From Camarhynchus parvulus (taxonomy: Eukaryota > Chordata > Aves > Passeriformes > Thraupidae), in NCBI RefSeq assembly GCF_901933205.1, contig NC_044577.1, positions 186,001 through 250,000 of the forward strand: a stretch of DNA of 64,000 bases. Reading direction: 5' to 3'. Shown here one piece after another: positions 1 through 16,640 of this stretch. Each line of letters starts with the position of its first letter. The first letter of the stretch is position 1. The position numbers were made by a program, and so were the translations under genes. Below the pieces are notes generated by a model, which made no database searches, was not told the DNA's origin, and saw nothing but the letters and a program-made list of their open reading frames with translations.

Positions 1-5137
<5,137 letters not shown>

Positions 5138-6289
5138 TTCCTACCGGGAACGGGAGACGCACGCTAGCTGGGAGAGCAGCCCGGCACAGGCAGCACCTTG
5201 GCGGGATCACCTGGGGACACAGCGGGGAAGGCTGGCTCTCAGGATAAGTTCCTCAGGGTGCGACAGACCCCACAGAGTAGCTAAAAAACAACTCAGGACC
5301 CGGGCATCAGATGAGCAGCCTGGCCAAGGGGCAGCGGCTGCAGTGGGGCTTTAAAGCGACCACGGCACCTATCTAGCGAACCGAAGTTCACCATTTCCAG
5401 CATAAAGAAAACCACAAGGCACCTTTTCTGTGGTCAGGATTGTCCATCTGACTCTAGGAGCACTGAATGGGAAGGACAGAACTGGCATCCTGGTTGCCAC
5501 ACATCCTGACCTGAGAGCTCCCAGCTGGGCAGACTGCGGACCACATCCCTTCCAGCCACTCATGTCACAAATATCTAAGGAAACCATGCTGTTTTCCTTT
5601 TCCATTCTCTCTCTTTCCTCCTCTGCCCTCTAGAGGGTCACTGATGTTTTGAAGTCAAGAGGGTGAAATAAATAAAAACCACAGAATGGCAACAAATCCT
5701 TCATTTTTCATGCCTGATGCCTCTTTAGGAGCATCTCTGCATGAGGACGTGGCATATGAAATGTCCCTGCAGCCCATTGCATGGGGAGAGCAGTCCTGTC
5801 CCAGAGGGAGGTGCCAGCATTCTTCTACAGGCAATGCTGAGGGATACAGAGCAATTCTCCCTCACGGTATTTAATCCCTCGGTCTGTATCAGATGGGAGA
5901 TTTTTCATCCTGCTCACAAGCATCTGGCATTTCCCTTCGCTCAGACAGGGACTTATGTGAGCAAAAAAAGCAGAAGATAAACAAGTTCTCAAGTACAGCT
6001 CTAATGCAAGTCAGGATGAATAAACAGCAGCAATGCACGGACCGTGGCTGGGATATGGGTTTGATGCAAAACCTCTTCCCAGAGGTTATTATGAAACCCA
6101 GAACGGATAAACCCACGTGGTTTGCAGGGAGATAGAATTCCCTGAAGCTAAAGGACACTGGCTCACTGGGAATGAGGCTGCTTATGACCTACATGCAAAC
6201 ATGGAGCTTGAGGCTGCTGCATGTTACAAATGAAAAAAAAAGATGGAATCCTCACAAGAAGGATAAGAAATGAAATGTGCTGAACACCA

Positions 6290-6475
6290 AAACAGATTCA
6301 CTGGCACAGGCTGCCCAGAGAGGCTGTGGGGTCCCGATCCCTGACAGTGTCCAAGGCCGGGTTGGACAGGGATTGGAGCAACCTGGCAGAGTGAAAGGTG
6401 TCCCTGCCCATGGCGGGGGTGAAATGAGATGAGCTTTAAGGTCCCTTCCAACCCAAACCATGTGGTTCCAGGTCA
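6290..6475 (+). mobile_element. CR1 LINE 3' end
   Basis: Plus-oriented CR1 reads CTGCCCAGAGAGGCTGTGG, GAGCAACCTGGCAGAGTG, GGTGTCCCTGCCCATGG and GGTCCCTTCCAACCCAAACC in consensus order. Confidence 0.9.
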
Positions 6476-6650
6476 ACCAAAAGGTGCTTTTAAGGGTGGG
6501 GAAAAGGAGAGTATTTCCGAGGAAAAAGGCAACGACATTGGAGACTAAAGCAACAGGAATGGGCTGAGAGACTGTAACAGAACAGGCAAGATCAGGAATT
6601 TTCAAGACTGAGCCTACTGTAAGGTGTACAACGAAGGAAAATAGTAACTA

Positions 6651-6690
6651 GCTGTGTTGGTTAACCCCAGGCTGTGTTGGTTAACCCCAG
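6651..6690. repeat. Exact 20-bp tandem duplication
   Basis: The 20-mer GCTGTGTTGGTTAACCCCAG occurs twice with no mismatch at 6651-6670 and 6671-6690. Confidence 0.95.
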
Positions 6691-6807
6691 GCTGATTCCC
6701 ATGCATGGGAGGCAGTGCCAGAAAGGGTCAATAAGCACATAGGTGGAGGTCAGCATTTCCAGTGCTCACAATGTGCCAGGAGACAAACTCCTCACCAGAG
6801 ACATCAG

Positions 6808-7110
6808 AGAACCATAAAATGTTTTGGGTTGGAAGGGAACTTAAAGATATCCCATTCCACTCCCCTGCCATGGGCAGTGACACCTTCCACTATCCCAGGC
6901 TGCTCCAAGCCCTGGAGTCCAACCTCGCCTTGGACACTTCCAGGGATCCAGCTTCCCCAGGCACCATGTGCCAGGGCCTCTCCACCCTCACAAGGAAGAA
7001 TTGCTTCCTAAAATCTCATCTAATCCTCCCTTCTTTCAGTCTAAAGCCATTCCCCCTGGTCCTGTGGCAGGGAGGGTGTTTGCCATCCCTTGCAGGAGGA
7101 ACCCTGCATC
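6808..7110 (-). mobile_element. CR1 LINE 3' region
   Basis: Reverse-oriented CR1 starts GTTTTGGGTTGGAAGGGAAC, then has TGCCATGGGCAGTGACACC, GGACACTTCCAGGGATCC and AAGCCATTCCCCCTGGTCCT. It faces the plus-oriented copy 330 bp to the left. Confidence 0.9.
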
Positions 7111-8789
7111 AGGCTGTTACGTAAATGCTTCCAATTGATTGAAAAAGTGGGTCATGCGTTAGCCAAATGCTCCTGGCTTTAAGATTTATCAGCATTATTA
7201 AATTAAACACGCTTCATGCTCCAGTGAGCAGGAAAGCTATATTGGCCTTTTCTTAATCATACTAGTGAAAGGTAAGTGTTTTATAGGGGGCTCATGAGCT
7301 CAGTGGAAGGCATGGCAACAATAGATCCGAAGCATTTACTCTGGGCACAGGCCTCCCCCAACAGCCCTCATTCTACATGGACAAAGGGCTGGGAAAAATT
7401 ATCCCCCAGAATGTCACTTCGAGCATTTCAGAGCATTCCCTGCCTGGAGAGAACAATCTCAGCCCCTTCCTCTTCACCATCGTGTTCTGCCTTGTTCACC
7501 ACAGCTCTGAAATGGCTCCTTTGTCCCCCACTTGAAAGCCCCCAGGACACCATTACATGCGGCCCAATGGACAGAGGAGATACAGAGCCCAGCTCCAGCC
7601 CAGTGAGAAGCAGGTGCAGCCCCACAGAGGTCAAAGACACAGAATTAGGAGACAGAAGTGTCCAGCCAGGCCCCAGAAGGGAAGCTGCACAGTGAGTCAA
7701 GCGAGGCTCTGCCAAGCATCACACCTGGGCAACCACAGGTGGAGGACTGGAGCATCCTTCTTCCATGCATGAGGAGCAGCCAAAAGGTTCTGCACCATAG
7801 CAAGGGGAGATCTGCCCCAAAGCAGGACAATGTCCTTCCAAAGGATGATCCAATGCCACAGTAAATAGGCCTGTTAATTGCAGCTGCCTTTGCAAAAGTG
7901 CCTGGAGAAGACATCATCAGTTCTCAGAGCAATCTGGTTCTTCCTTGGTTCAAATATATTAAATTCTGGGAAATTTCCTTCATCTATCAGGAATCCCCTA
8001 TGTCTGACAAAGCAACTCAGGAATCAGAGAACAAGGCATAGGAGGGAAAATGAAAGCCCAGACCAGCAGGAAGACTCCTCTTCCCCACGTGCAAACGTAC
8101 GCACTCCAATTTTTCTCTTTTCCCATTTTTTAGAGGTTGGAACAATTGCCTCAGCTGGCGCTCTTGTGTTTATGCTTGCTGATACTTCACAAATACCAAC
8201 ACATCCCTAAAATTGGAGCAATTCCCTTCCAGTTAGGGGAAATCTGAACACTGTGTTTTGAATTAATTCAATAACACAATCATCACAGTCATCGTACAGG
8301 AGGAGGCACACGAAGCAGAACAGGAAAAGGGAAATGGAGCTCTGGGCTGGATGTTGCTCTCCAGCCTAGCTTCCATACAGGAGCTGGAAAAAGCAGATAT
8401 TGGGATCCAGGGAATCATGCCTCTGATATCCTATCAGGGATGCTATCTATTGACGGCTCTGTGCTTGCTGAAGCCAGCCCTTGTTCTCCACTTCCTCTTC
8501 CTCCTGCCATGCATTCCTAGGGCTCGCTGGGTGCACAAGCCCCACACCAGCAAGCTTTGCTTCCTAGAGCTGTTTTTGGGGGGCATAGGAATGTTTTGTT
8601 CAAGCTGTCCAAAAACAAACAGAGAGGACAACTCTGTGCAAAGATGCCCCACTGGCATAACTCACCCCCTCCCTGAAACGTTTGAGTGGAAAGTTCACAG
8701 GCACCACCAAGCCAATGCAAAGGAAAAAGTCTCCATCAGACCCCCACACCCATCACAGGGCCTCTAGAAAATCCCACTTTCTTGTAGGC

Positions 8790-8960
8790 ATATCACAGAA
8801 TCACAAAATGGTTTGGGTTGGAAGGGACCTTCATGCTCATCTTGTTCCACCCCCCTGCTATGGGCAGGGACACCTTCCACTCTGCCAGGTTGCTCCAAGC
8901 CCTGTCCAACCTGGCCTTGGACACTTCCAGGGATGGGGCAGCCACAGCTTCTCCTGGTTA
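8790..8960 (-). mobile_element. CR1 LINE 3' end
   Basis: Reverse-oriented CR1 begins TCACAGAATCACAAAATGG and GTTTGGGTTGGAAGGGACC, then GGACACTTCCAGGGATGGGG and CCACAGCTTCTC. It is close to consensus, so relatively young. Confidence 0.92.
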
Positions 8961-10097
8961 GTGCAGGCTGATAAAATCCAACACCTCAGAGCCCTGTTGA
9001 CCAAGAGCCCTTGATGGCCTGTGCAGGTAAAGAGCAGGGTGGGCAGGGCCTTGGTCTGTGCAATCCCTGCTGCGCCACCTTCCCGGAGGACCACACCCAA
9101 AACCCCGCCCTGGAGCATCTTGGTCGCTCAGTGGTAATGCCATCCTGGAAAACACCCACCACACTTCCCAGACTCTCTGGTGTTCCACAAACCCCACCAG
9201 CACACAGGCTAAAGACAGCCACAAACCCTTGGCATCCCCCAGCACACCGCAATGTCCCACAGCCAGGATTTCACATAGGGGTGGCAGAATTTAGTGTTGG
9301 GAATTAACACCTGGGACAGAACATCCAACACTCAAGACAGCATTTTCCTCTGTGAGGGTGTCTTCACAAACTCAGAGCAGGGTTTTCTGACCCTTGGAAA
9401 ATGATGGATGTGTTAAAAGCAGAGAAAAGCCAGAGAGGCCAGGAAAGCGGATGTTTTTCTGACATTTCAGGCTTTCTAGCCCATTTCTCAAGGAGGGCTG
9501 ACTGTCCATCTGTGTAAGCAGCAGCTTTCTCCCCACTCATCTCCCGCTGACTTGATCTTGCCATTAAGACCTAATCCGGAGATTTCCAGCGCGGTGTTTT
9601 AGAGGCTGGGAAGCTCGGCAATGCAGCCAGCTCGGGATTATGACGACGGCACAGTCTGGCCAGGTCAAAACCGGGCTGGAAGGAGGAAAAACCTTAAACC
9701 ACATGGAAATGCACCAGCCACCAAATGAGCTTCAACTGCTGGGAGATGAAGCTGTGGGAGGCCAGTAGCACCATCTACATGAGTGACACCAAAAGCCATT
9801 TGGGAACAAAGCTGCAATTCCAGCGGCTGCCATTTTCCATAGCTGTAGTCACTTTGGTCGACCTTTCCTCCTCTCCACTCTCCAGCTTCGGTGGAAACAT
9901 TTTACCAAAAAAGATGCCCTGTGCCGTCCTAGTACGTCAGCCAGCAGGATATTCCTGCCTCTCCCCTGCCCACAATCATTAAAAGCAGCACAGGAGATGA
10001 ACGTCCTGCTCTGGCCCCCACAGCAGGCATCTCTGGAGGCTTCTTTCTCAGTCATCTGCTCCCATTTCCCTGCTCCCCTCCAGCTGAGATCGCAGTC

Positions 10098-10360
10098 TTA
10101 CAGAATCATTTAGGTTGGAAAAGACCTCTGTGAACACGGAGTCCAACTGTTTCCCCAGCACTGTCAAAGTAAACCCTGTCCCCAAGTGCCACATCAATGC
10201 GCCTTTTTAGCAGTACCTGGGATGGGGACTCCACCACTGTCCTGGACAGCCTGTGCCAGTGCCTCAACACCCTTTCCATGAAGAAATTTTTCCTAATGTC
10301 CAATCTAAACCTCCTGGGGCACATCCTGAGGCCATTTCCTCTTGTTCTGAATGTCTGTGC
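10098..10360 (-). mobile_element. CR1 LINE fragment, divergent subfamily
   Basis: The order AGAATCATTTAGGTTGGAAA, GGACTCCACCACT, CAGTGCCTCAACACCC and ATGAAGAAATTTTTCCTAAT is CR1 in reverse orientation. The wording of the first 100 bases differs from the other copies here, so it belongs to another subfamily. Confidence 0.85.
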
Positions 10361-11499
10361 TGATACAACGATGCAGAGCTCCAGCGCAGTCGCACTGCAG
10401 TGGGCACAGCCGCATCCCAGCCGAACACCTGCCCTCCCCTCCAGGAAATTCCCAGCCTGTTTCCTGGTTTTCTCCTTTATCTGTGGAGCCTCACTTATGG
10501 GCTCAGGCATTAGCCTCCACCAAAGCAAGCTCAGTCCAGGGAGAGTGGCTCATTTTTGTTGTGACGGCAGAACCACTACTGCAACCTTTTGTATCAAGAT
10601 CACTGGATGAAACTGTAGCCTTTCCCTGCCAACCTCCCCAGCATGATGGTTTGGAACATAATTTTCCCCACCGCAACAGGACAGCAGGATGAGAGTACCT
10701 ATCTCTGTGCCCTGATACATTTGCGGGAGATAAAACCTTGAGGTTTGTCTTAATTGCAGGTTTAGAGATGCATCTGCAGAGATCTAGGATGCAGAATTCC
10801 CATTCGCTCACATGAGCTGCTGCAGTGTTGCAAGCAGAGGTCGGACACAGAGTGAGGGAAATGCAATGCAGTAGCAGCAGGATGTTAGATGTCCTTAGGA
10901 AAGCCAGAAAACCTTGTCTGGGTTGTTTTCAGGGCTTTTTGATTGTGAGACCTTGAGCAAAACCAGTGGCTTGAACCTGTTCAACCACTACCTCAACAAC
11001 GTTATTAGAATTATTAAGAGTTATTCAAAGAATAATGGGTCCTCAGTTAATTTGTTTAATTAAAGCTAATTTTGGAAAGTTGGGGTGAGCAGGAAGGGGA
11101 CGGGAACATCGTGCTATAATTCAGCCACTTCCAAATCACTCTTTTAGTTACTTCTGGAACAACTTGCCAATGAAAACAGTATTTTCAGTGAGTGTCACAC
11201 TGCGTAAGTGCATCAGAAACTTCCCCCTATGAGGTGATGAAAGCCAATGCTCATTGCAGCCGGGTCCACCATGACTCAGTGGCCAGAAGCACCGGCACAC
11301 GTCTGTAAGCCTTTGGCAAGACCCTGAGTGCCAAGGAAATAACATTTCCTGGGATAAGGAACATCAACTCTTTCTCCTTTTGTCTGCCAGCAGATTAAAG
11401 GATATATAAAAGGAATTACAGTTTTTTCCAGAAATATCAGCTGTCCCTCCAAGACCAAGCCATTATTTTGGAGAGGCTGGGAGCATCCATGGGAGCTGC

Positions 11500-11850
11500 T
11501 GATGGTCCAGCGAGGATCAAGCGTTGGCTGGGTCTTGGCGGGTGCCAGGCGCCCCAGCGGGCTGAGGGAGGCAGCGCCAGCAGCACCGCACTGCCGCCCA
11601 GCCTGGACCCTGCCGCGGGGCTCGGCACTGCAGAGCGGGGCGGGCTCTGCTGCGGAAGCCGAGCCAGGGGAAAGAATCCCCAACGTCATCGCCTGGCACT
11701 GCAGAGACCAGGAAAGCGACTGCTTCGGCGCCACGCTCTGCGTGCACATCCCCGACCGCCAGTGGGACTTGGGAAGCACCACAAGCAGTGCTGCAGAGGG
11801 CAGCTGGAGCGAGCCCACCGGAGAGCGGAGTAACTGTGGGGTGTGCAGGG
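11500..11850. other. Small GC-rich, CpG-containing island
   Basis: This block is clearly richer in CpG than the intron around it, for example GCGGGGCTCGG and GAGCGGGGCGGGCTC. It lies between AT-rich stretches. It could be an internal promoter of PCBP3 or of an unannotated RNA. It also contains overlapping open frames on both strands, which GC-rich sequence gives by chance. No product is assigned. Confidence 0.35.
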
Positions 11851-14800
11851 AGCTGGGGTGGGTGAAACCACTGGAAAATGGCTGGGAAATGCTCTAAAAC
11901 CCCCCAAAACATTGATCAGGGACATTCCTGTTAAAATGCCAGGTGACAACCCAGGTGGGAGAAGCTCTTGGCGAGCAGAGCAAGAAGCCAAAATGAGTGC
12001 AGCAATGTGAAGAAAATAAGATAGAATTTTGCAACTTAACTGTGTGCAATTAAGTGCACAGGAACAGAGGAAATGCTCCCCATCCACCTGAAAGTGGCTG
12101 GGAGTGACAAGCTGACTTGCAAGACCAGGAGAAGGAAACCAGGAGATCCGGGCAGCAGAGAGCAACCCCACAGCCCTGGGGCCAGCAAACACGACCCACA
12201 GGCAAGGGCTGGAGGAACCAGGGCTCTGCAGCACAGGAGGGCAGAGGGACAGGGCCTTGAGCGAGGGGCTTAAGCTGCACTGAAGAAGAACCAGGAAAAG
12301 AGCTTCTCCACAGCCATGCCGTGCTGCCAGTTATCCTTCTTTAAATCTTCCAAACATTCATGTGTTGGCAAATAAAGCTCATCTCTGTTCAACAACCACA
12401 TTTACAACCTTGACACCAAGCCCGATGCACCCAGTTCAGGGTTATTTCCTCCCAGCCAAAGGCCAAGGAACAGAAGCCAGGAGGTGCCACCTTGCAGCAG
12501 CAGATGCCTCCACAGATGCCCCAGGGATGCTCTGCCAGGCTTGTGCATCAGCCCCAAAGGACCCATATCTTGCCCCAAAGGAGCCAGCGCAGTTGGAAAC
12601 ACACCCCAAGGGATGAGACAGTCAATAAGAGCCCCCTAAGTGCCGGATTTTAGAAGTCATTTTTCAGGGGAACCCAAAGGACTCCCCAAAAAGGATGCTC
12701 ATGGCCACAGACCCATGCTGGATGCTAGCAAAGGAGAGAGCACAGGGAGGTGTGTGGACCTCCAGAGACAAGCAGCTTGCTCCCCAGCATTCTGGAAATG
12801 AGAGGCACGGCACTGCAAAAAGCTCCAGGCACATTCCCAACATCCTTGCAGCTGGGGGACAGCTGAAAGGAGAATCCCTCCATGGACCTGGGAAAGCAGA
12901 AAGTGCCCATCTTCCAGGGCGCCCTCCAAAACAGATAAGGATGCAACCAGGAGCATCTCTGCACAGTGCCCAGCAGCAGCCATCCCACAACCCCCCTCAT
13001 TCACCTCCTCCTCCTCCAGAGCCTGCCGGCTGCCCTGGCTTTAATCCCACAGGCAGCATCATCCCAATAATTTCCTCCATTTTCAATCTACTTCCCTTCA
13101 TTTTCAATCCACTGATCTGGGGGCAGTCCACAAATCCCTTCATCCTGAGAGCGAAGCAATCTACTGCTTCATCTCATCCCATCTCCATTTCTCTAATCCC
13201 TGGAAACAGGGATGAGGTTAGGAGCACATGGGCTGCCCTGGAGCAGTCTGTCCAGGCACTGCTGGACAGAAACATGGGGGGCTGGGGCTTCTCTCATGAA
13301 TGCCACCCAACTTCTCAAAGCACCTGGGGCAGTTCCAAGCCCCTCCTGATCCAGGGATGGGGGAACAGGTCTTCCCACTCCCCACAGCTGCCATGCTGGG
13401 GACGTAAGGGACAGATTAGGTGCAGCACAGAAACATGTGGGGATCAATCAAGGGGGATGGGGGGAGTCACAAACACCCTGGTCCCATCAATCATGGTTGA
13501 ATCCAGTGCTCTTTGTCTGCAATCCCAAACCCATGACTTTCACCCTGGTCATGGATGCTCTCTGGGAATGGGAGACTGATCAGTGGGAAATGGGACTCTT
13601 GTTTCTGCCTTCCCTGGAGTAGCGACCCAGCACCCGCAGGGGCTCGGTCGGGATGCAGACTGATCCCATCTCTCCTTTGCCGAGCCCCCACAGGTGCAGG
13701 GCCGGAGGAGGCGGGAGCAGGGGATCCCACACCGACGGCCACCACAGGGCCGTGTCCCACCCGACACTGTCCCCAGCCCGCAGGAAGGGGCTGCAGGGCC
13801 ATGTGTGACAGGGCTGTGTGGTGGCCGTGCTGGGCTGCACTGTCCCCATCCTGCGCAGTGCTGGCTCTCCCCGCTCCAGCTGGCAAGGAGGAGGATGGGG
13901 GCCCTCGGCATCCGGGGGTGGATCGCCAGCGTGCTGCGCTCAGACCCTGACAGCAGGCTCCAAAACTGTCACTCCCGATCTGTTTTCACTTCAGCTAAAC
14001 CTCAACCCTGATTACAATCAAGGAGAGCCGCCTCTCCTTTCCCCTTCTCCCTGTGGTAGGTCCTCTGTAACCTCGGGTCTCAATGCTGAGCCAAACTCCA
14101 GCCAGGGAATGGGTGAACTGGCTCTGCTGGGCACTGGGGCTGTTGGAGATGGGATCACGACTGCCCCTGTCCCCAAACCTGGCCCTGGAAGTGAGGGCAC
14201 AGCCATTGCAGTAGTTGTATCCCTGAAGGGCCGTGGGTCTGTCAAAATCCGTGGGGGATGCGCCACTGACATCACCAATGCCACAACCTGCCTCTGCCAT
14301 GGGTGTTATCCAGCTCCAAGGTTGCATCCATGGAATGGAGGGAGTTTGGTGGCAGTAGAGTGCCCCCACTGCCTGCTGCCAGCTCACTTAGCAACCCCCA
14401 AATAAATAAATAAATTAAACCAGATCTGTGTGTGTGCATGCGATCACAGCACCAGGATGGATGCGTTCAGCAGAAAGCTGGGAAAAAGCTCAGCAGATGG
14501 AGACAGCCCTCATCGACTGGGGAAGCTTTCAAATTCCCTTTCCAACTCAGCTGGCCATCAAGCAGCTGCAGAGAACCATCAGACTCCTGTGATAGGGGCT
14601 GTCACCCATCCTCACGCTGCAGGACTGGGGGGCTCAAGGGCAGAGGTGCCACCCTGCGGGTTGGGGACCGTCCCCTGCTCTCCAAAGGCACACAAAGCCT
14701 GCAGTCAAGGCTCCCAGTGCTCCACCAGCACCGGGACCAAGCTCATCCCAGTGTGCCAGGCATGTTCCCCCCCACCACGGAGAGCCATGCCGCCAGCAAG

Positions 14801-15010
14801 GCGCCCTCTCCACCTGCTCCGCAACAAACACCCATTTTCCAAGAGGGGGCCTGGAAAAAGCAACTGATCCCCTGGGAAAAGCAGTCCTGGGACCACCAAA
14901 GCAGCATGGCTGGCTGGCTGGCAGCCGGGGGAGTATCCCTCAAGGCGGGCAGCGAGCAGCTCCCCGTGCCCCCTGGTCCACCCACAAAGGGAGCTGGCCG
15001 CCACTGAGGG
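11851..15010. other. Noncoding PCBP3 5' sequence, nothing recognised
   Basis: This is mixed-composition DNA. The 294-codon open frame at 12695-13579 on the plus strand has no domain, signal or repetitive protein character, and unlike the real exons it has no flanking splice logic. I regard it as chance. Confidence 0.45.
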
Positions 15011-16640
15011 ATTTGCTCCATCCGCCAGCGATCCCAACAGCATTCCTCTTCCCGCATCCCACGCTACATTCCCGCAGCTTCACCAATGCGATTGTGAAAG
15101 CATTGAAATAATGTTGGAGGCACTTATAAAGAGATTTGTCCCAGCAGCCTTTTGTCCCCACCTCAAAATGACCATTTTTCTTTGAAGGAATAAGCGTCCT
15201 CTTAATTCAGCAAGATTAAAAGAACATTTCCTGCAGTTATTTCCCAAGAAGAAAAATTTGCTTTTATGTCTGAGAACGCTGAAAATATTTATATAAATGA
15301 ACCCCTAAAAGAAAGGGGGAAGTCTGAGATTAAGAGCTTTGGAAATATTACCGAGTTATTCTAGAATTCTGTATTAAGAGCAAAACCCCAGCTATTAGGA
15401 AAGAATGCCTGTTGGTTTTTTTTTTTAATTCAGGGTTGGGTTTCTGTATCAAAATGCAGCCTAGCATCTGTCCTTGCATCTGTCAAAACAAAGGTCAATC
15501 ATTTTATGGAAACTTAAACACAATGTCCTTGAGCTACTGGTTTTTTCTTGTTTATTTTTAAGCTGGACGTGACTTCCAATTAATAAAATCAGATTTTTTA
15601 AGATGGTTCACATTCAAATCACATTATCCCAGAAATCTCAGATTATGAGAAAAACATATCTGAGGATATTTTTCCTCTATAGTATGGAGATGATAATTTG
15701 GGGTTGATTTCAACAGCTTTTAAGTACTCTACAACATTTGCCACTAATATTTCACTTTTCTACTTATAAAGTGATCATGAAACCAAGGAAAATACAACAG
15801 AAACATGACGGTATCAGGAAGAATTTTGAGACCCTTTTTGAGGAAAATGGGTATCTGAGGGCAAACAGAAAACAAAGCGAGCATCATAATAAAAGGGATT
15901 CCTCTCTCTAAATCAAATTTCCCCAGCAAAAGGAAAGAAAATGAATGAAAATAGGATGGAATTAAATAATAAGAATATTTACCGCATTAAAAATTAATGG
16001 ATGTGGAATGGAAATAGAAATATTTTTTAAAAATACTGGAACTAGAATGGAATTCAAAATAAAAATATTAAAAGTTTGGAAATATACTGGAACTAAAAAG
16101 TAGAAATACCTAAAACCAAACAAAACAAAATAACAGAAGGTAAAAATCAAATGAATCAGGGTTGGGGGTTTCATTACGTAGCCACAGTAATGATTAACAT
16201 CCCTGTTATTTTAGTGTCCACTCCTTGAAGGCAATTCCATTTGTGCCATTCCCACCCAAGAGCACACACAAGTGACACATGTCAAAGCCTGAGCTGCAAA
16301 TCACGGAATTTAGGAACAGCTGGATATTCTGGTTAAGGAAGAGATGGATAGATGGATGCCCCCCTACACACGGTAGCACTGGCTGCTGGGCATGGGTAAA
16401 ATGTAATTTAACTAAAATAACTAATTTAACTATTTAATAAATAGTTTAACTGAAGCGCACGCTTCGAGAATGACGATTTTGCAAAACAAAGTTGCAGCAA
16501 GATTTGTCAAATTTAACTCACAAAAAATATTTGGAAATTTTTTTTTTTTTTTGCAAAAACAAAAACAAAAAGATATTTGGCAAAATAATTTCCCAGAAAT
16601 ATTTTGGGAATTTCTCCTAGGAGAGATTTGGGGAGCAGCC
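15011..16640. other. AT-rich unique block
   Basis: About 1.6 kb of AT-rich, non-repetitive sequence interrupts GC-rich surroundings, with many ATTAA/TAAT words and an A-rich part at 15950-16150. No coding frame is present. Such islands of low GC in avian introns are often conserved noncoding sequence, but that is not testable here. Confidence 0.4.

Larger units (their letters stand above)
5141..11440. other. PCBP3 5' intronic sequence with CR1 copies
   Basis: No frame resembles a known protein. The stretch carries CR1 fragments in both orientations, a 20-bp tandem duplication, and a lower-GC block at about 7110-7270 of unique sequence. It is presumably transcribed as PCBP3 intron, inferred from the candidate first exon at 31.7 kb. 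Confidence 0.45.

Noticed and set aside
11502..11897. Plus-strand frame with cysteines (NVIAWHCRDQESDCFGATLC)
   Set aside because: It looked briefly like a small secreted domain, but the rest is GC-driven Ala/Pro/Arg and no exon boundary or family fits.
12695..13579. 294-codon plus-strand frame
   Set aside because: Mixed residues, no domain or signal, and no conservation evidence. It lies in PCBP3 upstream DNA.
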